From: Bacteroidales bacterium
GTDB lineage: Bacteria; Bacteroidota; Bacteroidia; Bacteroidales; P3
Reading direction: 5' to 3'
NCBI GenBank assembly: GCA_016283175.1
Contig: JAEEMK010000001.1
Coordinates: forward strand, 1 to 48,781
DNA length: 48,781 nucleotides
Shown here: positions 1 to 7,948 of the stretch, piece after piece
Numbering within the stretch: position 1 is the first letter of the stretch
Layout: the number at the start of each line of letters is the position of its first letter
Position numbers and translations under genes: made by a program
Notes under the pieces: model-generated
Database searches by the model: none
What the model saw: only the letters and a program-made list of their open reading frames with translations
What the model was told of the DNA's origin: nothing

Positions 1-510
1 CTCGCTTTCGGTAACGTGGGACGCAATGTGGCCCGCATCGCCAAGGGCTTCGGTATGGAAGTCTACGCTTACGATGCATTCCTCACCGCCGACCAGATCA
101 ACCAGAGCGGTATGGCCAAGGCCGTCGCCAGCCAGGATGCACTGTTCGAAACCTGCGATGTAGTGTCCCTCCACATCCCCGCTACAGCAGAGACCAAGCA
201 GAGCATCAACTATGCCCTCGTGAACAAGATGCGCAAGGGTGGTATCCTGGTCAACAGTGCCCGCAAGGAAGTCATCAACGAGCCCGAACTGCTCAAACTG
301 ATGGCTGAGCGTACCGACCTTAAGTATATCACCGACATTATGCCTGATGCAGATGCCGAGTTCAAGGCATTTGAAGGTCGCTACTTCGCTACACCCAAAA
401 AGATGGGTGCCCAGACCGAAGAGGCCAACATCAACGCTGGTATCGCTGCTGCAAACCAAATCAGCGAGTATTTCAAGAGTGGTTGCACCAAATTCCAGGT
501 CAACAAATAA
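1..510 (+). CDS. serA: D-3-phosphoglycerate dehydrogenase, C-terminal part (5' end outside window)
   Basis: The reading frame is open from base 1, so the gene enters from outside; a GTG at 16 is internal, not a start. The first residues form a Rossmann NAD-binding loop (G-N-V-G-R-N), followed by the rest of a D-2-hydroxyacid dehydrogenase NAD domain. An N-S-A-R segment supplies the expected catalytic/substrate arginine. The family oxidises 3-phosphoglycerate to 3-phosphohydroxypyruvate, the first step of serine synthesis. There is no C-terminal ACT domain, so this is the short form. Where most relatives have T-P-H-x-G, this protein has T-P-K-K-M-G-A-Q-T, so the usual catalytic histidine is a lysine; from memory this is common in Bacteroidetes SerA. 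A hairpin terminator follows 19 bases after the stop, so serA ends its transcription unit. Confidence 0.88.
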   Translation, partial: LAFGNVGRNVARIAKGFGMEVYAYDAFLTADQINQSGMAKAVASQDALFETCDVVSLHIPATAETKQSINYALVNKMRKGGILVNSARKEVINEPELLKLMAERTDLKYITDIMPDADAEFKAFEGRYFATPKKMGAQTEEANINAGIAAANQISEYFKSGCTKFQVNK

Positions 511-529
511 TATCTTGAAATAAATTTCA

Positions 530-562
530 AAAAAAGGGGAGCTTCAGGCTCCCCTCTTTTTT
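530..562 (+). terminator. Rho-independent terminator after serA
   Basis: A perfect 7-bp stem GGGGAGC/GCTCCCC (536-542 and 548-554) with loop TTCAG is flanked by an A-run upstream and a T-rich run downstream. It lies 20-50 bases after the serA stop and just before the next start codon at 569. Confidence 0.88.
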
Positions 563-568
563 AATACT

Positions 569-1483
569 ATGTCTAAAAATCTCACATTGTGTGTTTTCAA
601 TCCTGAACACGACCTTTGCCTTGCCAATGGTGATCCTAATTATGTTCCTCCGGCATCGGCACTTGACTTTGCCCGCCGTGGTGCTGGTGTAATGCACATT
701 GTGTATGGCAACAGTGTTATCGCTATAGCTTCCGACGGCTATTCTGATTGGCGACGCTGCAATCCAAATGTAACGGTGGATAGAATAATTCCTTGGGGAT
801 GGGATGCACGGTTGTGCCGTCAACTATACAAGCAGGGGGTGGACCCGGTATTGATGCCCGATGATGAAGAAATAAATCTTTTGCGGCATCTGCAGCATCG
901 TTCTGTTGTATTACCTTTACAGCCGGACTGTTACGCCGTAACCTCTGTTAGCGAAATGCAATCTTTGCTCACAATTGGCGAAGATTGGGTTATGAAAGCC
1001 CCTTGGTCTGGTGCTGGCCGTGGAATTCGTTGGGTGCATCGTGAATTGTCGCTGCTCGATATTGATTGGTTGCTCAAGACTGTAGTGGCTCAGCAGTGCG
1101 TTATTGCCGAACCACGCCGAAATGTTGTTGCCAATGTTGCTCTCGAGTATGTTGATTCTCATTTTGCAGGCTATTCCTTTTTCAATACCAGCAGTGGCGT
1201 TTATCGAGAGAATATACTATGGGATGACGGTAGAATCACCATCTATTTCAGTAATACTAGTCTTCAAACTGTTAAGAAAAAAGTTGAAGAATGGCTTGTG
1301 GATAATATCTGGCAACATTATATTGGGCCGTTGGGGGTAGACTTAATGGTTTGTGCTAATGGTGAAGTTTACGTCTCTGAAATTAATATGCGACATACTA
1401 TGGGACTTGTTGCCTGCTATTATTTAAGACAGAATCCTGAAAAAAAAGGACAAATTTGGACTCCTGAGTCTATAGTATGCTAG
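569..1483 (+). CDS. ATP-grasp-like protein of unknown substrate
   Basis: This is a 304-residue cytosolic protein without signal peptide or membrane segment. The N-terminus has a conserved-looking F-N-P-E-H-D-L-C-L-A-N-G motif (residues 10-21). The middle has K143-A-P-W-S-G-A-G-R-G (143-152), matching the ATP-grasp lysine plus glycine-rich loop. Near the C-terminus are D258 and E271-I-N-M-R275, resembling the metal-binding E-x-N-x-R of ATP-grasp ligases. I infer an ATP-dependent carboxylate-amine or similar ligase, but the substrate is unknown and no neighbour suggests one. The start ATG lies just after the serA terminator, so it probably has its own promoter or relies on read-through. Its stop codon shares the palindrome CTAG with the stop of the convergent next gene. 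Confidence 0.72.
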   Translation: MSKNLTLCVFNPEHDLCLANGDPNYVPPASALDFARRGAGVMHIVYGNSVIAIASDGYSDWRRCNPNVTVDRIIPWGWDARLCRQLYKQGVDPVLMPDDEEINLLRHLQHRSVVLPLQPDCYAVTSVSEMQSLLTIGEDWVMKAPWSGAGRGIRWVHRELSLLDIDWLLKTVVAQQCVIAEPRRNVVANVALEYVDSHFAGYSFFNTSSGVYRENILWDDGRITIYFSNTSLQTVKKKVEEWLVDNIWQHYIGPLGVDLMVCANGEVYVSEINMRHTMGLVACYYLRQNPEKKGQIWTPESIVC

Positions 1484-2316
1484 AGCTCTATATCCATTAC
1501 GATAGGATAATGGTCGGAAATATATGGAACACCATATCCTTTTGTCATTGTTCTGAAACGTAAAATGTTGATGTCTCGTGTGAGGAAATGGTCGACCATT
1601 GACCCATCGTCGTTGCCAAAACCGTTGTATGTGTTTTTGTAGTCTTTGCGTGGAGCGATGTCGCGAGCTGATTCTAGACCTTCATTTTTTAGTTTGTCAA
1701 AAAGATGACTTAATGTCTCAAGACCGAAATCACCGCCCAATATAACAGGAATGCCTTCAGGAACCTCTTTTTGAATTAACTCAACCAATAGGTTTATAGA
1801 CTCTACGCGCGAGATGTTTGATTCGGGGTCAAGTCTGGTGTTGAAGTAGTATAGTTCTTTGCCGCTTTCTGTTGACCTGAAACGGGCAATTGTCACAATG
1901 TATGGATGCCTTGAGTCCCATCCGTTGGATACTCTTTGAGGTGTTGCACTCAGCCATCGTGTTTTGGTTGATATCAGTTTGAATTTTGTTTTGTCGTAAT
2001 AAATTGCGTTGTGTTCGCCGCGAGTCAGTCCGTTGTCAGCTCCTACACCTGTGCGTCGGTATTTGTTGCGAAACAATTGGTCTATAGATGACAATTGGTC
2101 AAGTAAAGCTTCTTGTAAGCCCATTATATCTGGGGCTTCTTTCTCAATCATCTTCATTACGGCGTTTCTGCGAATATGCCAGGCGTTCTTTCCGTCGGCT
2201 TTAGTGTGACCACTGTTTTGGATATTGAATGAAATGACCTTGATTTGCTGGGCCTCAAGGCTCGGCAAACGTGTCATTCCGACAGTCAATATCATAAACA
2301 GTAGCAGTTTCTTCAT
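1480..2316 (-). CDS. Secreted endonuclease/exonuclease/phosphatase-fold protein with altered active site
   Basis: The 278-residue product has a signal peptide (basic MKK start, hydrophobic core to about residue 20, then EAQ), so it is exported. The rest is an EEP domain, a fold used by DNase I, sphingomyelinases and phosphoinositide phosphatases. Motifs in order are S-F-N31, L-Q-E69 (metal-binding Glu), N-T-R161-L-D, G-G-D196-F-G198, M-V-D242-H-F and S-D268-H269-Y-P. Active relatives normally have N-T-H-L-D and G-D-F-N, so the usual His and Asn are Arg161 and Gly198. The protein may therefore be weakly active, have another specificity, or be a binding protein. It is convergent with the ATP-grasp gene and 35 bases downstream of the HAD gene, with which it may be co-transcribed. 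Confidence 0.8.
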   Translation of the reverse strand: MKKLLLFMILTVGMTRLPSLEAQQIKVISFNIQNSGHTKADGKNAWHIRRNAVMKMIEKEAPDIMGLQEALLDQLSSIDQLFRNKYRRTGVGADNGLTRGEHNAIYYDKTKFKLISTKTRWLSATPQRVSNGWDSRHPYIVTIARFRSTESGKELYYFNTRLDPESNISRVESINLLVELIQKEVPEGIPVILGGDFGLETLSHLFDKLKNEGLESARDIAPRKDYKNTYNGFGNDDGSMVDHFLTRDINILRFRTMTKGYGVPYISDHYPIVMDIEL

Positions 2317-2351
2317 TTTTTCAGTTTCTCTTTTGTTGGCTTGCTATTATT

Positions 2352-3119
2352 TTAGATTACACTTAAATGTCTTAATGCTTTGGCAATGCCTTCATCGTCA
2401 GCGCTGTCGGTGACATAGGAGGCGTGTGTTTTGACATTGTCGTCAGCGTTACCCATTGCGACGCTGGTGCCTACATAATCTAGCATCTCGATATCGTTGG
2501 CACCGTCACCGAATGCCATTGATTCTTCGCGTCCAATGCCGAAATGAGCCAGCATACGTTCTATTCCGACGGCTTTGCTGCTGTTTTCAGGTACAATGTC
2601 GGAGAATAGAGGATGCCAGCGTGGCATACGACAGTGACTTAGGTTTTCCAATACCTTGGCATCATTGTCGGCAGATTGTATGGCAATGAATTGGAATACC
2701 TCTTTGTCTCTCAGTTCGTCTAGCGGTAAAACAGGGGGCATTTTGAAACCAAGCTTATCGCGCAATGCCATAGCAACAGGATCTATTCGGTTAATGTACA
2801 TTTCGCGTTCTGTGAAGCACATTGTTGTCAAATCGTACTGCTTTGCGTATTCAAGCCATCGCTGACAGTCGTTTTTGTCAATAGAATTGCGGAGAATCAC
2901 CTTGTCGTCGACAAAGCAGAAACCACCGTTAACAGTGATAAAGCCATCGAATTGCACAGGCATATCGGGGATGAGCATCAGCGGTCGTCCAGAAGAAATG
3001 AAGGTTTTCACTCCTTTTCGACGCAGAGTCTCAAATGCTGCTATTGTACCAGGCAACACTTTGTGAGTGTTGTAGCTAAGCAGCGTTCCGTCAATGTCGA
3101 AAAATATGGCCTTTATCAT
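2352..3119 (-). CDS. Cof-type HAD-IIB family phosphatase
   Basis: The protein is 255 residues from the ATG at 3119, chosen because it places the catalytic motif D-I-D-G-T-L near the N-terminus. A longer in-frame start at 3212 would add 31 lysine-rich, non-homologous-looking residues. Motif II is I-S-S-G-R-P, and the C-terminal motif A-F-G-D-G-A-N-D-I-E-M-L supplies the Mg-binding acidic residues. Members of this family hydrolyse small phosphorylated metabolites such as sugar phosphates or pyridoxal phosphate; the substrate cannot be read from sequence. It is cytosolic. A 367-base gene-free region with a candidate promoter lies upstream. Confidence 0.85.
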   Translation of the reverse strand: MIKAIFFDIDGTLLSYNTHKVLPGTIAAFETLRRKGVKTFISSGRPLMLIPDMPVQFDGFITVNGGFCFVDDKVILRNSIDKNDCQRWLEYAKQYDLTTMCFTEREMYINRIDPVAMALRDKLGFKMPPVLPLDELRDKEVFQFIAIQSADNDAKVLENLSHCRMPRWHPLFSDIVPENSSKAVGIERMLAHFGIGREESMAFGDGANDIEMLDYVGTSVAMGNADDNVKTHASYVTDSADDEGIAKALRHLSVI

Positions 3120-3287
3120 ATAATATTTTTTCTTTTTTTTAAGATTATTTAAAACTTCAGAACACTTTTTTGACGTGTACAAACAACGCTTTTGCACTAT
3201 TTTAATATGCAAGATGGAGATTGATGATTTTACAACAATCTCTAGATGTTGCCATTACGCGTCTAGTATGGCTCAAAAATTTCGTTG

Positions 3288-3295
3288 CAAATTTA
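3288..3295 (-). promoter_or_regulatory. Candidate Bacteroidetes -7 promoter element for the HAD gene
   Basis: On the minus strand the sequence reads TAAATTTG followed by CA, matching the phylum consensus TAnnTTTG. A near-match CTTG to the -33 TTTG box lies 20 bases upstream (3316-3319). The predicted transcript would have a leader of about 160 bases before the ATG at 3119. Confidence 0.35.
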
Positions 3296-3380
3296 CGATT
3301 TTTTCTTCAATTATGCAAGACTTCCCGATTTCGGGGATTTGTTATATTTCAGACTGTTAAAGTGTGGATGGAAAATAATA

Positions 3381-3393
3381 ACGCGCATCGCGT
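3381..3393 (-). terminator. Possible weak terminator downstream of the MATE gene
   Basis: This is a perfect 5-bp inverted repeat ACGCG/CGCGT with a 3-base loop. On the minus strand it is followed by TATTATTTT. It lies about 100 bases past the MATE stop. The stem is short, so this is tentative. Confidence 0.3.
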
Positions 3394-3486
3394 GGTCACT
3401 ATATTTAGACTATAGTTTAACAATATTACTCAATATAACCACTTTTTTGTGCCTAATCCATTTCTTAGCGTAGTCAATTGATAGTT

Positions 3487-4848
3487 TTATTTGATTGCTT
3501 TATTGTATACTGATTTTTTTAACATTGCGGCTTGCCCCAAGCCTCTTGCAGCAAGATAAACTATAAAAGCAAGCCATAAAATATTGTTCCTAGTGTATTC
3601 TTCGTTGAGAGCATTTAGGTCAGCAATATTTCGAATGCCATAATATATACAGAAAAATGCAGCTGTGGCTATGAACATTGTGTTGCGCATAGTACGTGAT
3701 GCTGTTGCACCGACAAAGACACCGTCGAAAAGGAATGCCGAAAAACCTGCAATGGGAACAATGAGTACCCAAAAGTGATAAGGCCTAGTTGCGGCTATAA
3801 TGTTTTCTTTGTCACTGAATATTCTAAGGAACTGTTCTCCAAAGGCAGCGTAAAGTACTGTGAATACAAGTGACAATGCTAGTCCCCATCCAATGAGTCG
3901 TCGTACCGTGGCAACAAGAGTACTTCGGTTACGGGCTCCGATGTAGCGCCCTACAAGAGACTCGCCTGCGTAGGCAAAACCATCCATAATGTAGCTGAAA
4001 AGGGTGAAGAATTGTAACAATAGAGCGTCTACAGCAAGTATTTCATCGCTTATACGACCCGATTCGGATGTGATGAATGTAAAAACAGCCGCCAGGCATA
4101 CTGTGCGTAGAAATATGTCACCGTTGACGCGGAAGAATCTTTTCATCTCATTCCAGCGTAATGTGTCGTGGATAAAAGTGCCTGTAAGTCTTTTCTTGAA
4201 TATTTTACCGTAGTGGAAAGCCACAAAAAAGAGTCCAACAAGGAGTCCGCTGTATTGTGCGATGACAGTTCCCAAAGCAACACCTTTGATGTCCCATTTG
4301 AAGATTATGACAAAAACAAGACTGCAGAGGATATTGACAATATTGATAAAAATGGCTATCCACATAGGTAATTTCGAGTTTTGCATACCTATGAACCAAC
4401 CTTTTATGGCATATAGACCCAATGTGGCCGGTGCTGCCCAGATGCGTATAAAAAAATAAGTTAATGCAAGGTTGATGACTGTGCTACTACCGTTAAAGAT
4501 AGCTTTAGATAGCAATGCTATGGGGTACTGCAGAGCTATTAACGTCAGTGCTACGGCAAGCGCAATGGTTATTGCACGTATAAAGACGCGTACAGCCTCG
4601 TCGAGACGGCGCGCGCCATAGGCTTGTGCTGTGAATCCGCTGGTGCCCATACGAAGGAATCCGAAGTTCCAATATATTAGATTGAAAATCTGAGTTCCGA
4701 TGGCTATGGCACCGATGTGCGACTCGCTGAGATGCCCTACAATAGCTGTATCGACCATACCGAGCAGCGGTACGGTGATATTGGTGATGATGTTTGGCAG
4801 GGCCAGTTGCAGAATGCGTTTGTCGGTATCGCGTTGGCTAATATTCAT
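3487..4848 (-). CDS. MATE-family multidrug/metabolite efflux transporter (DinF-like)
   Basis: A 453-residue inner-membrane protein with about 12 hydrophobic segments. The opening A-L-P-N-I-I-T-N, the segment V-D-T-A-I-V-G-H-L and the loop R-M-G-T-S-G-F-T-A-Q-A-Y-G-A are characteristic of MATE antiporters, closest in style to the DinF branch. These exchange Na+ or H+ for organic cations, drugs or envelope precursors. I chose the ATG at 4848 rather than an in-frame ATG at 4875: the later start sits one base after the stop of the upstream gene (TAG-a-ATG), which suggests translational coupling. It is the last gene of the long minus-strand run. Confidence 0.88.
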   Translation of the reverse strand: MNISQRDTDKRILQLALPNIITNITVPLLGMVDTAIVGHLSESHIGAIAIGTQIFNLIYWNFGFLRMGTSGFTAQAYGARRLDEAVRVFIRAITIALAVALTLIALQYPIALLSKAIFNGSSTVINLALTYFFIRIWAAPATLGLYAIKGWFIGMQNSKLPMWIAIFINIVNILCSLVFVIIFKWDIKGVALGTVIAQYSGLLVGLFFVAFHYGKIFKKRLTGTFIHDTLRWNEMKRFFRVNGDIFLRTVCLAAVFTFITSESGRISDEILAVDALLLQFFTLFSYIMDGFAYAGESLVGRYIGARNRSTLVATVRRLIGWGLALSLVFTVLYAAFGEQFLRIFSDKENIIAATRPYHFWVLIVPIAGFSAFLFDGVFVGATASRTMRNTMFIATAAFFCIYYGIRNIADLNALNEEYTRNNILWLAFIVYLAARGLGQAAMLKKSVYNKAIK

Positions 4849-4849
4849 T

Positions 4850-5707
4850 CTATTCAATCGAACATTCAGCAACATTTATGATTTCGCGGCTTTCTTTTTT
4901 GCTTATCATAGCCACAATGTGGCATTTATCGAGGTTCCATTCATTTTTGTAGTCTGAATAGACAAACTGCGCAACGCGTTTTTCTCCAGACTGGCCTGTG
5001 CAGTCAATGTCAGCACCCCACACATCGGTTATTACATCGCGAAGTACGTGGTTGTGTATGTAGTTTTCATCATCGTTACCGTCTGCCTGACGTTGTGTGA
5101 CTTTTAGACCGTCTTCCATTATGAGTAGTGTTACTGTCATTTGGTCACTTATGGTTTGCAAAAACTCAAGGTTGACAGTAATGTTGACGGCATCGTTTGA
5201 TTGAGTTGCGTCAACGGATACGGCAACTTGTGTAGCTGTGTTGATGATGTTGTCTACTCGTCCATTGATGCCACTGGTTGGTGTGAAGAGATCCCATACT
5301 GAGCCATTGAGTGTACGGCTGATGAGTGCGGCAGGGTATTCTCCTGCTGCGCGGACTCCAAAATAATTGCTCCAGGTGTTGCCGTCTTCTGTACTGAGTC
5401 TTGGTGTGTCGCCAATAGGACGGGTGAAAGATGATGAGTCGTGTATTGCTAAGGCAATGAGTTTGTCGCCATATTGTGACGTCGCTGTGGCAATGGCAAC
5501 ATCTGCATTAGGACAGTTGACACAGCGTACACCTGTGTATTTTTCTATAATCGCACGTTGACTGTGGTCGCTAACGCCGCTTCCATCAAACCATTCACCT
5601 GCTGCACCAGAGAAAACAAGATAGTCGTCCTGCTCAATCTTGTCACAGGAACCTAATATATTTGCTAAAATGAAGACGGAAACAAATAATAGAAATAATC
5701 TTTTCAT
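4850..5707 (-). CDS. Omp28-like outer-membrane lipoprotein with CxxC motif
   Basis: The 285-residue product starts with a lipoprotein signal peptide ending in the lipobox L-G-S-C21, so it is probably acylated and envelope-anchored. A C62-V-N-C65-P motif follows a Y-T-G-V-R segment, as in Omp28-related proteins of Bacteroidales with a thioredoxin-like region. The remainder looks like beta-rich domains (many alternating V/T segments from about residue 150). It lies 22 bases downstream of the DUF6029 barrel gene and two genes after a TlpA-like thioredoxin. I infer a role in thiol exchange or a surface complex with these two neighbours. Family assignment is from motif and context. Confidence 0.72.
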   Translation of the reverse strand: MKRLFLLFVSVFILANILGSCDKIEQDDYLVFSGAAGEWFDGSGVSDHSQRAIIEKYTGVRCVNCPNADVAIATATSQYGDKLIALAIHDSSSFTRPIGDTPRLSTEDGNTWSNYFGVRAAGEYPAALISRTLNGSVWDLFTPTSGINGRVDNIINTATQVAVSVDATQSNDAVNITVNLEFLQTISDQMTVTLLIMEDGLKVTQRQADGNDDENYIHNHVLRDVITDVWGADIDCTGQSGEKRVAQFVYSDYKNEWNLDKCHIVAMISKKESREIINVAECSIE

Positions 5708-5729
5708 TATTATTAATAATTAATGATTC

Positions 5730-7391
5730 TTAAAATGATGTTGTTAGGCTGAAAGTAAGTCCATTGCTTGCAGGAACTTGGCGGCATACACCTCCGATGC
5801 AAATAATGCCTTCACGCTGTTTGCCATATCCAACTTGCAGACGTGTGGCATTTTTGGTATATCCGATGGAAATGTTGTAGTAGTTTCCAATGCCGTCATT
5901 GTATGCGTATTGATCGCTTATTGATACGAACCAAGCGCTGGTAAAATTATATTCGACAAGACCCATAATCCAGTCACCACAGCGTTTGTCGTCAATTGCT
6001 ACATCGTAATGACTATCACTGCCCATCCATTCAGCCTCGAAGCGCAAAACATTTTTTCGGTTGATCTTCCAGGTAAGGTCTCCGACAAGGATATGGTTGT
6101 GGTGTAAATCGCCTTCGTGACCTTCAACGATAGGATTGAAAACCATATATCCGTAAGTGGCGGTGATTTTTACTTTACTGCTTATTTTTTTTGCAACTTC
6201 AAGACTTATGTCACCGTAGTAAGTATCGCCTGTACCAAAGAATGAGGTCGTGTATCCGTCTGTGCCTTTGCCGCCAATAACTGTAGTGTCAAGTCCTGTG
6301 ATCAGTGAACCGTTGATGTGAATGTCTGTTCCATATTTTCCACCTAGGACTGTTTCTTTCTTGAATTTGTACATAAAATCGGCCTGAAGTCCCATTTCGC
6401 CTGTGCTTTGTGTTGCATATGGGTACATACTCAGGAAAGCATATGTGTGCTGTTTGGTAATGGAAGGTGTGTAATTAATGTAGAGCATTTCACCGCTAAC
6501 TGAACGTACTGATTTGAATCCCATATTGTCGACACGTTTAGCCTGGAGGTTGGCACTGAGCCCCTTTTGCGAGTAGCTTGCACTGAGCCACAAAGCTTCT
6601 CCATTTTTATAAATATAATTGTTCATTATACTAGGGTCTTGTCCTTTACGAGCATATTCTGCTTGCAGACCGAAGCCGCCGTGGGAAAGATCCATACGTA
6701 CTGATGCAGCACCGACGTTGTTAGGCAGATTGAGTTTGTATCCACTTACATCGGAAAGGACGGTCTCGTCACCTTCATATTTACTCACAAATGAACCACC
6801 TAAAGTTAGCCGTGTTTTTGCATCTGTCAAAGATTTAACAACGTCGTTGAGTGATACTTCTGCATCGAAGCCACGAACCAATCCGCGAGTGTCCCAATAA
6901 TATCGTTGCTGACCGACAAGTCCTTTTATTGTTACTCCATTCCAAGGTCTATATACAATGTCGATGCCTCGAATTGCATTGTCAAGTCCAAGATATCTGT
7001 CCTCATAGGCGCGCAGGGTCATTCCGTTGCCGAATTGTTCATAGAAATGACCAGCAGTAACAGCAAAGGTTTGTGTTTTGTAACTGACAAAATAGTTGGC
7101 TATCCCTTGTCCGCTGTATTGACTGTTGAAGCCTAGCATAGGGTTTAGATAAGCCTCATATCGAAGGCCAGCACTGAAATTACCGTTTGTATAAAGAATG
7201 TCAGCACGTGCATTGCTGAGCAGTTTTTCCGGCACATCATTTGAACCAATGACGGTGTCGCGACGTGATACTTGTCCATCAAACTGCACGTTTCCTGTAA
7301 CGTGGCCTCCAAGGATGCCTTGTGCCGTTCCCCAAAGTGGTAGTTGGAAAAACAACGCTGTGGCGAAAATGATTTTTGATGTACGTTTCAT
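5730..7391 (-). CDS. DUF6029-like outer-membrane beta-barrel protein
   Basis: A 553-residue exported protein with a signal peptide (ending about G-T-A-Q24). Beyond it the sequence is alternating polar/aromatic strands (for example Y-T-N-G-N-F-S-A-G-L-R-Y-E-A-Y and V-G-D-L-T-W-K-I-N) and ends in a terminal phenylalanine (T-T-S-F), as expected for a beta-barrel recognised by the BAM machinery. The N-terminal G-G-H-V-T-G-N-V-Q-F-D-G resembles the DUF6029 family of Bacteroidetes. The function of this family is not established. It sits 8 bases after the TlpA-like gene and 22 bases before the Omp28-like gene, so the three are very likely co-transcribed. Confidence 0.75.
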   Translation of the reverse strand: MKRTSKIIFATALFFQLPLWGTAQGILGGHVTGNVQFDGQVSRRDTVIGSNDVPEKLLSNARADILYTNGNFSAGLRYEAYLNPMLGFNSQYSGQGIANYFVSYKTQTFAVTAGHFYEQFGNGMTLRAYEDRYLGLDNAIRGIDIVYRPWNGVTIKGLVGQQRYYWDTRGLVRGFDAEVSLNDVVKSLTDAKTRLTLGGSFVSKYEGDETVLSDVSGYKLNLPNNVGAASVRMDLSHGGFGLQAEYARKGQDPSIMNNYIYKNGEALWLSASYSQKGLSANLQAKRVDNMGFKSVRSVSGEMLYINYTPSITKQHTYAFLSMYPYATQSTGEMGLQADFMYKFKKETVLGGKYGTDIHINGSLITGLDTTVIGGKGTDGYTTSFFGTGDTYYGDISLEVAKKISSKVKITATYGYMVFNPIVEGHEGDLHHNHILVGDLTWKINRKNVLRFEAEWMGSDSHYDVAIDDKRCGDWIMGLVEYNFTSAWFVSISDQYAYNDGIGNYYNISIGYTKNATRLQVGYGKQREGIICIGGVCRQVPASNGLTFSLTTSF

Positions 7392-7399
7392 CTTTTTTG

Positions 7400-7909
7400 T
7401 TATTTGATTTCTTCGCCGTTAGCTACTTTCTTGACCAGTTCAAATAGTTCTTCTTCGCTGCCATCTACATAGGATGTGTGTTGCCATACAATCTCACCAT
7501 TGCCATTGATGAGAAAAGTGTGTGGCACATTGACAACATTCATAGCACGTTTGAAATCTTGGTTTTGATCAAGATAAACTTCATATTCCCATCCGTTGCC
7601 GTCAACGTGTGGTTTTACTTTTGATGCAGAACGAGTGTCGTCAATAGAAATGGCTACGAGTTTTACACCGGTTTCTTCCTGCCATTCGTTGTAGACTTCT
7701 TTTATTGCGTTTAATTCGCGGTTGCAAGGTTTACACCAAGTAGCCCAAAAACTGATAATTATTGGTTTGCCATCATTCTTAATGACAGATGTCTCGATTG
7801 TTTTTCCGTCAAGAGTTTTGATGGTTACATTTTCAGGAATTTTTGCATTCTGAGCCATTACTATGCCAGTAAGCATAGTTAAAGCAAGTGTAAGGATTAT
7901 TTTTTTCAT
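7400..7909 (-). CDS. TlpA-like periplasmic thioredoxin-fold protein
   Basis: A 169-residue protein with a Sec signal peptide (cleavage about residue 19) followed by a TlpA/ResA-type thioredoxin domain. The redox motif is W58-C59-K-P-C62, preceded by I-I-S-F-W-A-T, and the cis-proline segment is V-N-V-P-H-T-F-L-I. Such proteins reduce or exchange disulfides in envelope proteins. Here the immediate downstream genes encode an outer-membrane barrel and a CxxC-bearing Omp28-like lipoprotein, which are plausible partners or substrates. It lies 39 bases after the polyprenyl synthase gene. Confidence 0.88.
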   Translation of the reverse strand: MKKIILTLALTMLTGIVMAQNAKIPENVTIKTLDGKTIETSVIKNDGKPIIISFWATWCKPCNRELNAIKEVYNEWQEETGVKLVAISIDDTRSASKVKPHVDGNGWEYEVYLDQNQDFKRAMNVVNVPHTFLINGNGEIVWQHTSYVDGSEEELFELVKKVANGEEIK

Positions 7910-7948
7910 TGTGAGTTTTTTTTTATTTCTATATTAGTATTAGTTTGT

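Larger units (their letters stand above)
3120..3486. other. Gene-free AT-rich region between the MATE gene and the HAD gene
   Basis: I see no credible coding sequence here; small frames lack start context and homology. It holds a candidate minus-strand promoter (3288-3295), a small hairpin (3381-3393) and a 7-bp inverted repeat GAGATTG/CAATCTC (3217-3223 and 3236-3242). The last would fall in the 5' UTR of the HAD gene if the promoter is right. Confidence 0.6.
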
